Shown piece after piece: positions 1 to 7,736 of a stretch of DNA of 64,000 bases. Every line of letters starts with the position of its first letter. The first letter of the stretch is position 1. Both the position numbers and the translations under genes were made by a program. The DNA comes from JACVRW01 sp963826165 (GTDB taxonomy: Bacteria > Actinomycetota > Thermoleophilia > Solirubrobacterales > Thermoleophilaceae). The stretch is from NCBI GenBank assembly GCA_963826165.1, contig CAWGWC010000006.1, positions 62,001 through 126,000 on the forward strand, read 5' to 3'. The notes under the pieces were generated by a model. That model worked only from the letters and a program-made list of their open reading frames with translations, was not told the DNA's origin and made no database searches.

Positions 1-659
1 TCGGGCTCGGGCAGCCCGTGCCGGCGACAGAGGGCCAGGAAACGCTCCTCGAGCCATGAGCGGGTGCGGCTCGGCCCAGGCCGGTGTAGCGCGAGCACAG
101 CGGTGACCCTTCCCGACCCGAGACGGCCGGGTATGGCCCGGAATCCCGTGCAGTCCAACCGCAGGTAGTCGGCTTCGTCCACCGCACGTTCGAGCTGTCG
201 CTCGGTCACGACATCGGCCATGTCGGTCAAGGTCCGCCCGGGCGTGGTCACCGGGATGCCGTCCTTCACCGTGAGCTCCTCTGCCGCCGTCGATTGGCGG
301 TGCACGAGGAGGCCTGGCAGCGAGCGCCCAGCATCGCTGCTCGAGCTAACCTCGATCCAGGCCGGCTCCTGAGGCCAGACGCCCCACAGGACACCGGCGC
401 TGCGATGACTCAGGACGGCCCCGTGTCCGCAGGCCAGAACGGCGGCCATAAAGCGGCCTTCGCGCGACAGCGGGGCGTGCCTGGTGGCGTAAACGCCGCG
501 GTACACCAAGCGCCAGCGCTCGCTCTTCAGCCTCGCGACGATCGCGCCCCGGCCCACGCCCAGAGCCAACAGCTGCCGGCGGGCCAATACGTCGTGCTGC
601 CGGCGGGCGAGCGCCGCGACCACTTGGTCCGGGGTGGCCTTGGGGATGTGAGCACCCAT
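1..659 (-). CDS. AbiEi/DUF559-type protein, partial at left edge
   Basis: The reading frame is open from an ATG at 659 to the window edge (about 219 codons), so the C-terminus is missing. The N-terminal ~60 residues resemble the AbiEi-type winged-helix domain: a run of basic residues, then LLALGVGRGAIVARLKSERW and VYRGVY. A middle block follows with SHRSAGVLWG and the GIPVTTPGRTLTDMAD segment. The last residues visible, RSWLEERFLALCRRHGLPEP, look like the beginning of a DUF559 (Vsr-like nuclease fold) domain. This two-part architecture is frequent in Thermoleophilia, usually as orphan genes without a toxin partner. An in-frame GTG at 680 is an alternative start. Function is unproven: antitoxin-like regulator or nuclease-fold protein. 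Confidence 0.75.
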   Translation of the reverse strand, partial: MGAHIPKATPDQVVAALARRQHDVLARRQLLALGVGRGAIVARLKSERWRLVYRGVYATRHAPLSREGRFMAAVLACGHGAVLSHRSAGVLWGVWPQEPAWIEVSSSSDAGRSLPGLLVHRQSTAAEELTVKDGIPVTTPGRTLTDMADVVTERQLERAVDEADYLRLDCTGFRAIPGRLGSGRVTAVLALHRPGPSRTRSWLEERFLALCRRHGLPEP

Positions 660-756
660 ATGGTGCTCAAAGCCCCACACCCCTGAGATTCGTCCCCCCA
701 CGGCCGTCTTGGCCGCTTGGCGCTCGACCTGCCGGGGGGCCGAGCCGTAACTCAAA

Positions 757-762
757 TAGACT
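757..762 (+). promoter_or_regulatory. -10 box of sdhA (TAGACT)
   Basis: TAGACT fits the TANNNT -10 form seen repeatedly in this window. It lies 12 nt before the sdhA ATG, so a start point 6-7 nt downstream would leave a leader of only about 5 nt. No Shine-Dalgarno sequence is visible before this ATG. Confidence 0.5.
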
Positions 763-774
763 CGAAACCGCCTG

Positions 775-2457
775 ATGCCCCAGCACGACGTCCTCGTAAT
801 CGGAGCCGGCCTCGCCGGCCAGCGCGCCGCCCTCGCAGCGGCCGAGAAGGGCGCATCCGTGGGCATCATCTCAAAGGTCCACCCCGTGCGCTCGCACTCG
901 AACGCCGCTCAGGGCGGGATCAACGCGGCGCTGGATCCGCAGGACTCCTGGGAGTCACACGCCTTCGACACGGTCAAGGGCTCGGACTACCTGGGCGACC
1001 AGGACGCCATCGAGATCATGTGCCGCGAGGCGCCGGAGGAGCTGCTCACGCTCGAGCACCTCGGCGTGACCTTTCACCGCAACGAGGAAGGTCGCCTGGG
1101 CAAGCGGGCCTTCGGCGGCGCCAGCGCGGCCCGCACGTACTACGTGGCCGACATCACCGGTCAGGCGATCCTGCACGTGCTCTACGAGCAGCTGATGAAG
1201 TTCGACGAGGTCCACCGCTACGAGGAGTGGTTCACCACCTCGCTCGTCCAGGACGACGAGGGCCGCATCGCCGGCGCGATCACCCGCAACATCAGGGACG
1301 GCTCGATGGAGCTGTTCGCGGCCAAGGCCGTGATACTCGCCACCGGCGGCAACGGCCAGATCTACGACCCCACCACCAACGCCCTGATCTGCACCGGCGA
1401 CGGAATCGCCATGGCGTACCGCATCGGCGCCCCGCTGATGGACATGGAGATGATCCAGTACCACCCCACCACCCTCGCCGGGCTGGGCCTGCTCATCACC
1501 GAGGGCGCCCGCGGCGAGGGAGCTCATCTCTACAACGCCGAGGGCGAGCGCTTCATGGAGAAGTACGCGCCCAACAAGATGGAGCTGGCCTCGCGCGACG
1601 TTGTCTCACGCGCCGAGCAGACGGAGATCAACGAGGGCCGCGGCTTCGACGACGGCACCGTGGCGCTCGATATCACCAAGGTCCCGCGCAAGCGCATCCA
1701 CGAGGCTCTGCGCGAGATCGTCAACGTCGGTCGTGACTTCGCCGGAGTGGACATCACGCGGGAGCCGATTCACATCAAGCCCGGCAACCACTACGCCATG
1801 GGCGGCATCAAGACCGACATCTACGGGCAGACGCCGATCCCGGGCCTCTACGCCGCCGGCGAGTGCGCCTGTGTATCCGTGCACGGCGGCAACCGGCTCG
1901 GGGCCAACTCGCTGCTCGACACGCTCGTGTTCGGCCGGCGCTCCGGCGCCCACGCCGCGGACGCCGTTCACGCCACGCGGATGCCGTCGCCGTCACGCGC
2001 CGCGCTCGAGGACGAGGACCGGATGATCGACGAGCTCATCCACGGTGAGGGCAGCGGCCGCCGCGTGTCTGAGATCAAGGCCGAGCTGGGCGACATGATG
2101 GACAAGTACGTCGCCGTGTTCCGTGACGAGGAGGGGCTCGACCAAGCGCTCGACATCGTGCGCCGTCTCAAGGAGGAGGCGCAGGACGTCTCCATCGACG
2201 ACAAGGGCACCGTCTTCAACCAGGACGTGCTCGGCGCGCTCGAGCTCCAGTTCATGCTCGAGAACGCCGAGGCCATAGTGGTGTCGGCGATCGAGCGCAA
2301 GGAGAGTCGCGGCGCCCAGTACCGCACCGATTTCCCGGAGCGCAACGACGACGACTGGCTCAAGCACATCACCGTCGAGGCCAACGGGGCCGGGCCCGAG
2401 GTCGCCTACTCCGAGGTGACGATGACCCAGTGGGAGCCGCAGGAGCGAACCTACTAG
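775..2457 (+). CDS. sdhA: Succinate dehydrogenase flavoprotein subunit
   Basis: This 560-residue subunit oxidises succinate to fumarate with FAD. The N-terminus starts directly with the dinucleotide-binding fold (VLVIGAGLAGQRAALAAAEKG). The segment VRSHSNAAQGGINAAL contains the His expected to carry covalent FAD. The catalytic capping-domain block TEGARGEGAHLYN and the C-terminal NRLGANSLLDTLVFGRR FAD-binding motif are present. It is the first gene of a tight operon: its TAG stop overlaps the GTG of sdhB. The operon has no SdhC/SdhD membrane anchors and carries a CCG-domain subunit instead, which places it with the SdhE-type (class E) succinate:quinone reductases or related methylmenaquinol:fumarate reductases. 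The physiological direction cannot be read from sequence. Confidence 0.95.
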   Translation: MPQHDVLVIGAGLAGQRAALAAAEKGASVGIISKVHPVRSHSNAAQGGINAALDPQDSWESHAFDTVKGSDYLGDQDAIEIMCREAPEELLTLEHLGVTFHRNEEGRLGKRAFGGASAARTYYVADITGQAILHVLYEQLMKFDEVHRYEEWFTTSLVQDDEGRIAGAITRNIRDGSMELFAAKAVILATGGNGQIYDPTTNALICTGDGIAMAYRIGAPLMDMEMIQYHPTTLAGLGLLITEGARGEGAHLYNAEGERFMEKYAPNKMELASRDVVSRAEQTEINEGRGFDDGTVALDITKVPRKRIHEALREIVNVGRDFAGVDITREPIHIKPGNHYAMGGIKTDIYGQTPIPGLYAAGECACVSVHGGNRLGANSLLDTLVFGRRSGAHAADAVHATRMPSPSRAALEDEDRMIDELIHGEGSGRRVSEIKAELGDMMDKYVAVFRDEEGLDQALDIVRRLKEEAQDVSIDDKGTVFNQDVLGALELQFMLENAEAIVVSAIERKESRGAQYRTDFPERNDDDWLKHITVEANGAGPEVAYSEVTMTQWEPQERTY

Positions 2458-3554
2458 TGGCTGACTACACGCTCAAGATCCGCCGGTTCAACCCCGAGTC
2501 GGGCGAGGCCGCGTATTGGGAGGATCACGCAGCGGAGCTGCCGCCCGAGCGCTCGGTGCTCGACGCCATCCTCCAGATCAAGGACCGCGAGGACGCCTCG
2601 ATCGGGATCCGCTGTTCCTGCCGGGCAGCCATCTGCGGCTCCTGCGGGGTGAAGATCAACGGGCGCTCCGCGCTCGCCTGCAACACCCGCATCGGCGACG
2701 CCGCCGAAAAGGCCACCAACGGCGCGATCGTGGTCGAGCCGATGGGGAACATGCCGGTGCTCAAGGACCTGATCACCGACATGGAAGCGGTGCACTGGAA
2801 GAAGGTCCGGCGGGTGGTGCCCTGGCTGATGCCGGCGGAGGAGCCGCCCGAGGACCAGGAGTACATCGTCCCTGCCGAGGCCATGCTCGATGTGACCCAG
2901 GCGATGGCGTGCATCCACTGCGGCGTGTGCGTCTCATCCTGCCTCTCGATGGAGGTCGACCCGGAGTTCGTGGGCCCAGCCGCACTGGCCAAGGCCTACC
3001 GCTTCGTGGGCGACCCGCGCGACGGCCAGCACGAGGCCCGCCTCAAGGACTTGGCCGAGGACGAGCATGGGATCTACGACTGCACCCATTGCTTCGCCTG
3101 CGTGGAGGTCTGCCCGAAGGACGTGGCCCCGATGGACCAGATCATGCGGCTGCGGCGCAGGGCCACGAGCGACTACGAGATCAAGGACTCCAACAACGGG
3201 TACGGCCACGAGAAGGCGTTCATCAACATCATCGAGAAGTGGGGCACGCTGCACGAGGCGCAGCTGCTGCCGCGCTCCTTCGGCGACGGCTCGCTGGTCA
3301 AGGGCCAGCTGAGCCCCCACGGGGCCAAGCAGCTCACCCAGAACCTGCCCACCGTCATCGACGGCCTCAAGTCGGGCAAGGTCAACCCGGTCAAGGCGCT
3401 GATCCATCCCAAGCTGCCCGACCAGAAGCAGGTCCGCCGCATCTTCAACGAAGTGGAATCACAGGGCGAGCGCATCGAGCTCAACCTCTACATCGTGGGC
3501 GAGATGGCCGGCGAGGAAGAGGGCGCGTTCGCCGAAGGAAGCGGGGAGACCTAG
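2457..3554 (+). CDS. sdhB: Succinate dehydrogenase iron-sulfur subunit (two 4Fe-4S type)
   Basis: The 365-residue subunit passes electrons from SdhA. The GTG start at 2457 is chosen because it overlaps the sdhA stop and gives the normal N-terminus VADYTLKIRRFNP. The plant-type [2Fe-2S] ligands are C55, C60, C63 and C75. Two complete CxxCxxCxxxC sets follow: C152/155/158/162 and C209/212/215/219. Classical SdhB has a [3Fe-4S] centre in the last position. A fourth Cys there, as in archaeal and class-E enzymes, predicts a second [4Fe-4S] cluster. The protein is about 100 residues longer than E. coli SdhB, with an extended C-terminal tail. The only adjacent electron acceptor subunit is the CCG-domain SdhE. 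Confidence 0.93.
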   Translation: MADYTLKIRRFNPESGEAAYWEDHAAELPPERSVLDAILQIKDREDASIGIRCSCRAAICGSCGVKINGRSALACNTRIGDAAEKATNGAIVVEPMGNMPVLKDLITDMEAVHWKKVRRVVPWLMPAEEPPEDQEYIVPAEAMLDVTQAMACIHCGVCVSSCLSMEVDPEFVGPAALAKAYRFVGDPRDGQHEARLKDLAEDEHGIYDCTHCFACVEVCPKDVAPMDQIMRLRRRATSDYEIKDSNNGYGHEKAFINIIEKWGTLHEAQLLPRSFGDGSLVKGQLSPHGAKQLTQNLPTVIDGLKSGKVNPVKALIHPKLPDQKQVRRIFNEVESQGERIELNLYIVGEMAGEEEGAFAEGSGET

Positions 3555-3556
3555 AG

Positions 3557-4459
3557 ATGAAGCTGGCCTACTGGCCCGGGTGCGTGTCCCGGGGATTCAC
3601 GCCCGAGCTGCACGGTTCGATGTCCAAGGTCGCGCCGCTGCTCGACCTCGAGCTCGTAGAGCTGGACCGAGCAAACTGCTGCGGCGCCGGCGTGATCGCC
3701 GAGCACAACCAAGAGCTCGTGGACACCCTGAACGCGCGGACCTTCGCCCTGGCGCAGGACGTCGAGGGTGCAGCAGGCATGATGAACATCTGCTCCACCT
3801 GCCAGGGCGCGCAGTCGGAGTGCCAGGAGCGCCTCGACGCCAGTGGCGCCTACCGGGACACGGTCAACCGCCATCTCGAGCCGGAGAGCATGTCCTACGA
3901 GCCCGGCGGCGGCTGGTGGAACAAGAACTTCCTCTGGATCCTCGTCGAGGAGATCGGCCTCGACGCGCTGCGCGAGAAGGTCGAGCGGCCACTCGAGGGC
4001 CTGCGTCTCGCGCCCTTCTACGGGTGCTACATCGTGCGCCCGTCCAAGCGCCTGGGCTTCGCCGACAACCCCGACCGCGACCAGTACCTGGGCTGGGTCA
4101 TCGAGGCCCTCGGCGGCGAGACCGTGGAGTACGCGGGTGCCCGCAAGTGCTGCGGCTTCCCCGTGATCACCATGAACCGCACCACCTCGCTGCGCCAGGC
4201 CGGGCGCCACCTGGCCGACGCGATCGATGCGGGAGCCGACGCGCTCGTCACCCCCTGCCCGCTCTGCCACCTGAACCTGGATCTCCAGCAGCCGTCGGCG
4301 GCCAACTTCGTCGAGCGGGACCTCGGCATCCCGGTGCTGCACCTGCCCCAGGCCGTGGGCCTGGCCCTGGGCCTCGAGCCCAAGGAGCTCGGCATGGGCA
4401 AGCACGTGGTGTCGACCAAGGACGTACAGCGCAAGGTCGCCGCACTCGCCGCTGCGTGA
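3557..4459 (+). CDS. sdhE: CCG-domain (HdrB-like) subunit of succinate dehydrogenase
   Basis: This 300-residue protein begins MKLAYWPGC and has the duplicated cysteine-rich CCG domain of heterodisulfide reductase subunit B. The first set is YWPGC, then NCCGAG and CSTCQG; the second is YGCY, KCCGFP and PCPLCH. In class-E SDH/FRD complexes this subunit binds a further Fe-S centre and replaces the membrane anchor, docking on the inner face of the membrane through amphipathic helices. The start lies 2 nt after the sdhB stop. The 3' end overlaps the next gene by 4 nt (GTGA). The symbol sdhE is used here for the anchor-type subunit, not for the unrelated flavinylation factor. Confidence 0.9.
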   Translation: MKLAYWPGCVSRGFTPELHGSMSKVAPLLDLELVELDRANCCGAGVIAEHNQELVDTLNARTFALAQDVEGAAGMMNICSTCQGAQSECQERLDASGAYRDTVNRHLEPESMSYEPGGGWWNKNFLWILVEEIGLDALREKVERPLEGLRLAPFYGCYIVRPSKRLGFADNPDRDQYLGWVIEALGGETVEYAGARKCCGFPVITMNRTTSLRQAGRHLADAIDAGADALVTPCPLCHLNLDLQQPSAANFVERDLGIPVLHLPQAVGLALGLEPKELGMGKHVVSTKDVQRKVAALAAA

Positions 4460-5205
4460 CGGCGCTCGACGAGCGCTTCGACGGGCCGGACCTCGACGCC
4501 GACGTCTGGATCTCCTCCTACCTCCCGGCCTGGAGCTCGCGCGCGGCCTCGAAGGCGACGTACGCGCTCGACGAGCGCGGCCTGCGGCTCTCGATCCCCG
4601 AGGACCAGCCGCTGTGGTGTCCCGATCTGCACGAGGGGCCACTACGGGTATCGGCGGTGCAGACGGGCAACTGGTCGGGCCCCGTGGGCAGCAGCCAGGG
4701 CCAGCAGCCGTTCCGCGAGGGCCTCGTCGTACGAGAGGAGCAACCGGCATTCTTTGGCTACACGCCTCATTTCGGGCGCGTCGAGCTCGAATGCTCGGCC
4801 ACGCTCGGGCCGCGCTCGATGTTCTCGGCCTGGATGGTGGGAATCGAGGATCAGCCGGAGCGCTGCGGCGAGATCTGCCTGGTGGAGGTGTTCGGAGACG
4901 CAATCGAGGACGGTTCCGCCGCGGTCGGCACGGGCGTCCACCGCTTCCGCGATCCAGCGCTCGAGGAGGAGTGGTCGGCCGAGCGGATGGACATCGACGT
5001 GGCCCGGCCGCACCGCTATGCGGTCGACTGGCGGCCGGGAGCCGTCGAGTTCTTCGTCGACGGCGAGTGCGTCCGGACGACCGAGCAGGCGCCCGACTAT
5101 CCGATGCTGCTGATCATCGGGCTGTTCGACTTCCCGGACCGGGCGCGGCCGGGAGAGCCCTATTCGGAGCCGAACCTGATCGTGCGGCGGGTGGCCGGGA
5201 CCTAG
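4456..5205 (+). CDS. GH16-like concanavalin-A-fold protein
   Basis: The 249-residue protein has no signal peptide. It begins VTALDERFDGPDLD, typical of the first strand of GH16/laminarinase-like jelly rolls, and ends with the sheet motif EFFVDGECVRTTEQAPDYPM. The canonical catalytic motif ExDxxE appears as EICLVE: both glutamates are kept but the middle Asp is Cys. The protein may be a binding module or an atypical hydrolase. Its GTG start overlaps the sdhE stop by 4 nt, so it is translationally coupled to the SDH operon, an odd partnership. Cytosolic location is inferred from the missing signal peptide. Confidence 0.72.
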   Translation: MTALDERFDGPDLDADVWISSYLPAWSSRAASKATYALDERGLRLSIPEDQPLWCPDLHEGPLRVSAVQTGNWSGPVGSSQGQQPFREGLVVREEQPAFFGYTPHFGRVELECSATLGPRSMFSAWMVGIEDQPERCGEICLVEVFGDAIEDGSAAVGTGVHRFRDPALEEEWSAERMDIDVARPHRYAVDWRPGAVEFFVDGECVRTTEQAPDYPMLLIIGLFDFPDRARPGEPYSEPNLIVRRVAGT

Positions 5206-5207
5206 CC

Positions 5208-6236
5208 TCAGGCCGCCGAGGCGGAGCGCAGCAGCCCGCGCACGTTCAGCAGCTCCGCGACCTGCACGGCGTTGGTGGCCGCTCCCTTGCGGAGGTTGTT
5301 GCCCACGATCCAGAGGTTGAGGCAGCGCTCGTGAGACGGGTCGCGGCGGATGCGGCCCACCATCACCTCGTCGCGTCCGGCGGCGTCGAGCGCGGTGGGA
5401 TAGAGGCCGTTGCCCGGGTCGTCGATGACGATCAGGCCCGGCGCCGCGGCCAGCAGCTCGCGGCACTCCTCGGGCGACAGCGGCTCGCGGGTCTGCACGT
5501 TGGCCGACACCGAATGGCCGGTGAACACCGGCACACGGGCACAGGTGGCCGACACGCCCACGTCGTCGCGGCCGAGGATCTTGCGCGTCTCGCGCATGCA
5601 CTTGCGCTCCTCGGTGGTGTAGTCGTCACCGTCCTTGAACGTCTCCACCTGGGGCAGCACGTTGAAGGCGATCTGGTGCGGGTAGACCGCCGGCGCGGGC
5701 AGCTCCCTGGCCTCGATCACCGCCTCGGCCTGGCTGTGCAGCTCCTCGACGGCCTTCTGGCCGGTGCCCGAGACGGCCTGGTAGCTCGACATCACCACGC
5801 GCTCGATGCCGACCTCACGCAGGATCGGTCCGAGCGCCACCACGGTCTGCATCGTCGTGCAGTTGGGGTTGGCCACGATGCCCCGGTGCCCCTCGAGGAC
5901 GTCGGGGTTGACCTCGGACACCACCAGCGGCACGTCGTCGTGCATGCGCCACTGCGACGAGTTGTCCACCACCACCGCGCCCGCCTCGGCGAACCGGGGG
6001 GCCCATTCGGCGCTCACGCTCGACCCGGCCGAGAACAGCGCGATGTCGTAGCCCTGGATCGACTCGTCATTGAGCGCGACGACCGTGAGTGCGTTTCCGT
6101 TCCAGTCGATGGTCCGGCCCGCCGAGCGCTCGGAGGCGAAGGGCACCACCTCGTCGGCGGGAAACGAGCGCTCGCGCAGCACGTCGAGCATGGTCGAGCC
6201 CACGGCGCCGGTGGCGCCCACCACGGCGACGCGCAC
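5208..6236 (-). CDS. asd: Aspartate-semialdehyde dehydrogenase
   Basis: The 342-residue enzyme reduces aspartyl phosphate to aspartate semialdehyde with NADPH, the second step to Lys, Thr, Met and diaminopimelate. Evidence is the N-terminal VRVAVVGATGAVGS nucleotide fold, the active-site cysteine in VANPNCTTMQ and the substrate-binding segment SSYQAVSGTGQKAVEEL. The GTG at 6236 is chosen over a longer frame because GGAGAGG lies 10 nt upstream and the nucleotide-binding motif starts immediately. A CTG at 6242 is less likely. It sits downstream of lysC with a 164-nt gap holding two inverted repeats, so it may have its own regulated promoter. Confidence 0.95.
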   Translation of the reverse strand: MRVAVVGATGAVGSTMLDVLRERSFPADEVVPFASERSAGRTIDWNGNALTVVALNDESIQGYDIALFSAGSSVSAEWAPRFAEAGAVVVDNSSQWRMHDDVPLVVSEVNPDVLEGHRGIVANPNCTTMQTVVALGPILREVGIERVVMSSYQAVSGTGQKAVEELHSQAEAVIEARELPAPAVYPHQIAFNVLPQVETFKDGDDYTTEERKCMRETRKILGRDDVGVSATCARVPVFTGHSVSANVQTREPLSPEECRELLAAAPGLIVIDDPGNGLYPTALDAAGRDEVMVGRIRRDPSHERCLNLWIVGNNLRKGAATNAVQVAELLNVRGLLRSASAA

Positions 6237-6253
6237 CTTCAGTGGTCCTCTCC

Positions 6254-6259
6254 GAAAGT
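6254..6259 (-). promoter_or_regulatory. Candidate -10 box of asd (TACTTT)
   Basis: TACTTT on the minus strand precedes the GGAGAGG ribosome-binding site of asd and fits TANNNT. A start point 6-7 nt downstream would give a leader of about 11 nt that begins inside or next to the Shine-Dalgarno. No -35 match is obvious. Confidence 0.4.
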
Positions 6260-6311
6260 ACGGTCGCGGCTCGGCGAGCGAGAACCGAGCCTGACAATGC
6301 ACGTGAGCGCA

Positions 6312-6330
6312 GCCAATGCAGCGCATTGGC
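6312..6330. promoter_or_regulatory. 19-nt palindrome in the lysC-asd gap
   Basis: GCCAATGC-AGC-GCATTGGC is a perfect inverted repeat with 8-nt arms and a 3-nt centre. It lies about 55 nt upstream of the candidate asd -10 box. It has no T-run and is too short for a strong terminator, so an operator or activator site is more likely. A second, weaker stem (GGCTCGG/CCGAGCC) lies between it and the -10 box. Confidence 0.5.
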
Positions 6331-6400
6331 GAGCATCACGGGCGTCGTCAGGCGAAGGTTCGCAGCCGCCGAACGCGGCCGTAATTGAGGAGGGGACCAC

Positions 6401-7690
6401 CTAAGCCACCTTCGGGCGGTGGACGCCGGTGACGTCCTCGGGGAGCACGGCGTCGGCGCCCAGGCCGAAGGCGGTGTGCAGGCGGCGCACGGCCTCCTCC
6501 ACGTGCTCCTCGCGCACAACGCAGGAGATCTTGATCGGCGAGGTGGAGATCATCTCGATGTTGACCTCGGCCTCGCCCAACACGGTGAAGGTCTTGGCCG
6601 CCACTCCGGGATGGCTCTTCATCCCGGCACCGACCACGGACACCTTGCCCATCCGGGCGTCGGTGGCGATCCCGCCGAACCCGAGCTCCTCCTGGAGTGT
6701 CTCGAGCGAGCCGCGGGCGGTGTCGAGGTCGTCACGGGGGACGGTGAACGACATGTCGGCCCGGTGGCCCTCCGACTCGGGCTCGTTCTGGATGATCATG
6801 TCGACGTTGATGTTGGCCGCGGCCAGCGTGGTGAGCACGCGGCCGGCGATTCCGGGCACGTCGGGCAGCCCGGTGAGGGTGATCCGCGCCTCGGCGGTCG
6901 AGTGGGTCACGGCTGTCACGAGCGGGCGTTCCATGGTCAGTTCCTCGTCCTGGACCACGGTACCTGGTCCATCCTCGAAGCTCGATCGGCAGTGGATGGT
7001 CACGCCGTGGTTGCGCGCGTACTCGACCGAGCGCAGCTGAAGCACGCCGGCGCCGCTGGCCGACATCTCCAGCATCTCCTCGAACGTGACCACGGGCAGC
7101 TTGCGCGCCCCCGCCACCAGTCGGGGATCGGCGCTGAAGACACCGGCCACGTCGGTGTAGATCTCGCACACCGGCGCGCCGAGCGCCGCGGCCAGGGCCA
7201 CCGCGGTGGTGTCCGAGCCGCCGCGCCCCAGCGTGGTCACGTCGAGTGACTGCTGCGACACGCCCTGGAAGCCCGCCACCAGCACGATCTTGCCCTTGTC
7301 GAGCGCCTCGCGGATGCGGTGGGCCTTGACCTCGAGGATGCGCGCCTTGGTGTGTCCCGAGTCGGTGACGATTCCCGCCTGGGAGCCGGTGAGCGAGATC
7401 GCCTCGTGGCCCAGGTCGTTGATGACCATGGCCGCCAGCGCGCACGACACCCGCTCGCCGGTCGAGAGGAGCATGTCCATCTCGCGCGGATGTGGCCGGG
7501 CCGAGACCTCGTAGGCCTGCGACACCAGCTCGTCGGTGTGCTTGCCGCGCGCCGAGAGCACCGCCACCACGCTGTTGCCCTCCTCGGCGCTGGCCACGAT
7601 CCGGCCGGCCGCTCGCTTGATGCGGTCGGCGTCGGCCACAGAGGTGCCGCCGAACTTCATGACCACGGTGTCCGCCGCCGGGGAGGGCAT
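6401..7690 (-). CDS. lysC: Aspartate kinase
   Basis: The 429-residue enzyme phosphorylates aspartate, the first step of the aspartate family pathway. The kinase domain opens with VVMKFGGTSVAD and includes GFQGVS and TLGRGGSDTTAVALAAAL. The C-terminal third holds two ACT domains (TLTGLPDVPGIAGRVLTTLA and VSVVGAGMKSHPGVAAKTF), as in allosteric monofunctional aspartokinases that sense Lys and/or Thr. The ATG at 7690 is supported by a TATCTT box exactly 8 nt upstream and no Shine-Dalgarno, that is, a leaderless start. An internal alternative start inside the gene for a beta-subunit was not identified. Confidence 0.94.
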   Translation of the reverse strand: MPSPAADTVVMKFGGTSVADADRIKRAAGRIVASAEEGNSVVAVLSARGKHTDELVSQAYEVSARPHPREMDMLLSTGERVSCALAAMVINDLGHEAISLTGSQAGIVTDSGHTKARILEVKAHRIREALDKGKIVLVAGFQGVSQQSLDVTTLGRGGSDTTAVALAAALGAPVCEIYTDVAGVFSADPRLVAGARKLPVVTFEEMLEMSASGAGVLQLRSVEYARNHGVTIHCRSSFEDGPGTVVQDEELTMERPLVTAVTHSTAEARITLTGLPDVPGIAGRVLTTLAAANINVDMIIQNEPESEGHRADMSFTVPRDDLDTARGSLETLQEELGFGGIATDARMGKVSVVGAGMKSHPGVAAKTFTVLGEAEVNIEMISTSPIKISCVVREEHVEEAVRRLHTAFGLGADAVLPEDVTGVHRPKVA

Positions 7691-7698
7691 GGCGACGA

Positions 7699-7704
7699 AA
7701 GATA
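7699..7704 (-). promoter_or_regulatory. -10 box of lysC (TATCTT), leaderless
   Basis: TATCTT is followed by 8 nt and the lysC ATG. It lies inside the 46-nt lysC/GH3 intergenic gap, back to back with the opposite promoter. Confidence 0.6.
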
Positions 7705-7723
7705 GTCGCGCGACCAGGTCATC

Positions 7724-7729
7724 TAGCGT
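7724..7729 (+). promoter_or_regulatory. -10 box of the GH3-like gene (TAGCGT), leaderless
   Basis: TAGCGT is followed by 7 nt and the GTG at 7737, which decides that start over an ATG at 7689 that would overlap the lysC start codon. Confidence 0.6.
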
Positions 7730-7736
7730 TCCGCCG

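Noticed and set aside
4614..6404. Long plus-strand frame of about 596 codons across the GH16-like and asd region
   Set aside because: It is antisense or off-frame to recognised genes, has shuffled GC-rich composition and no motif.
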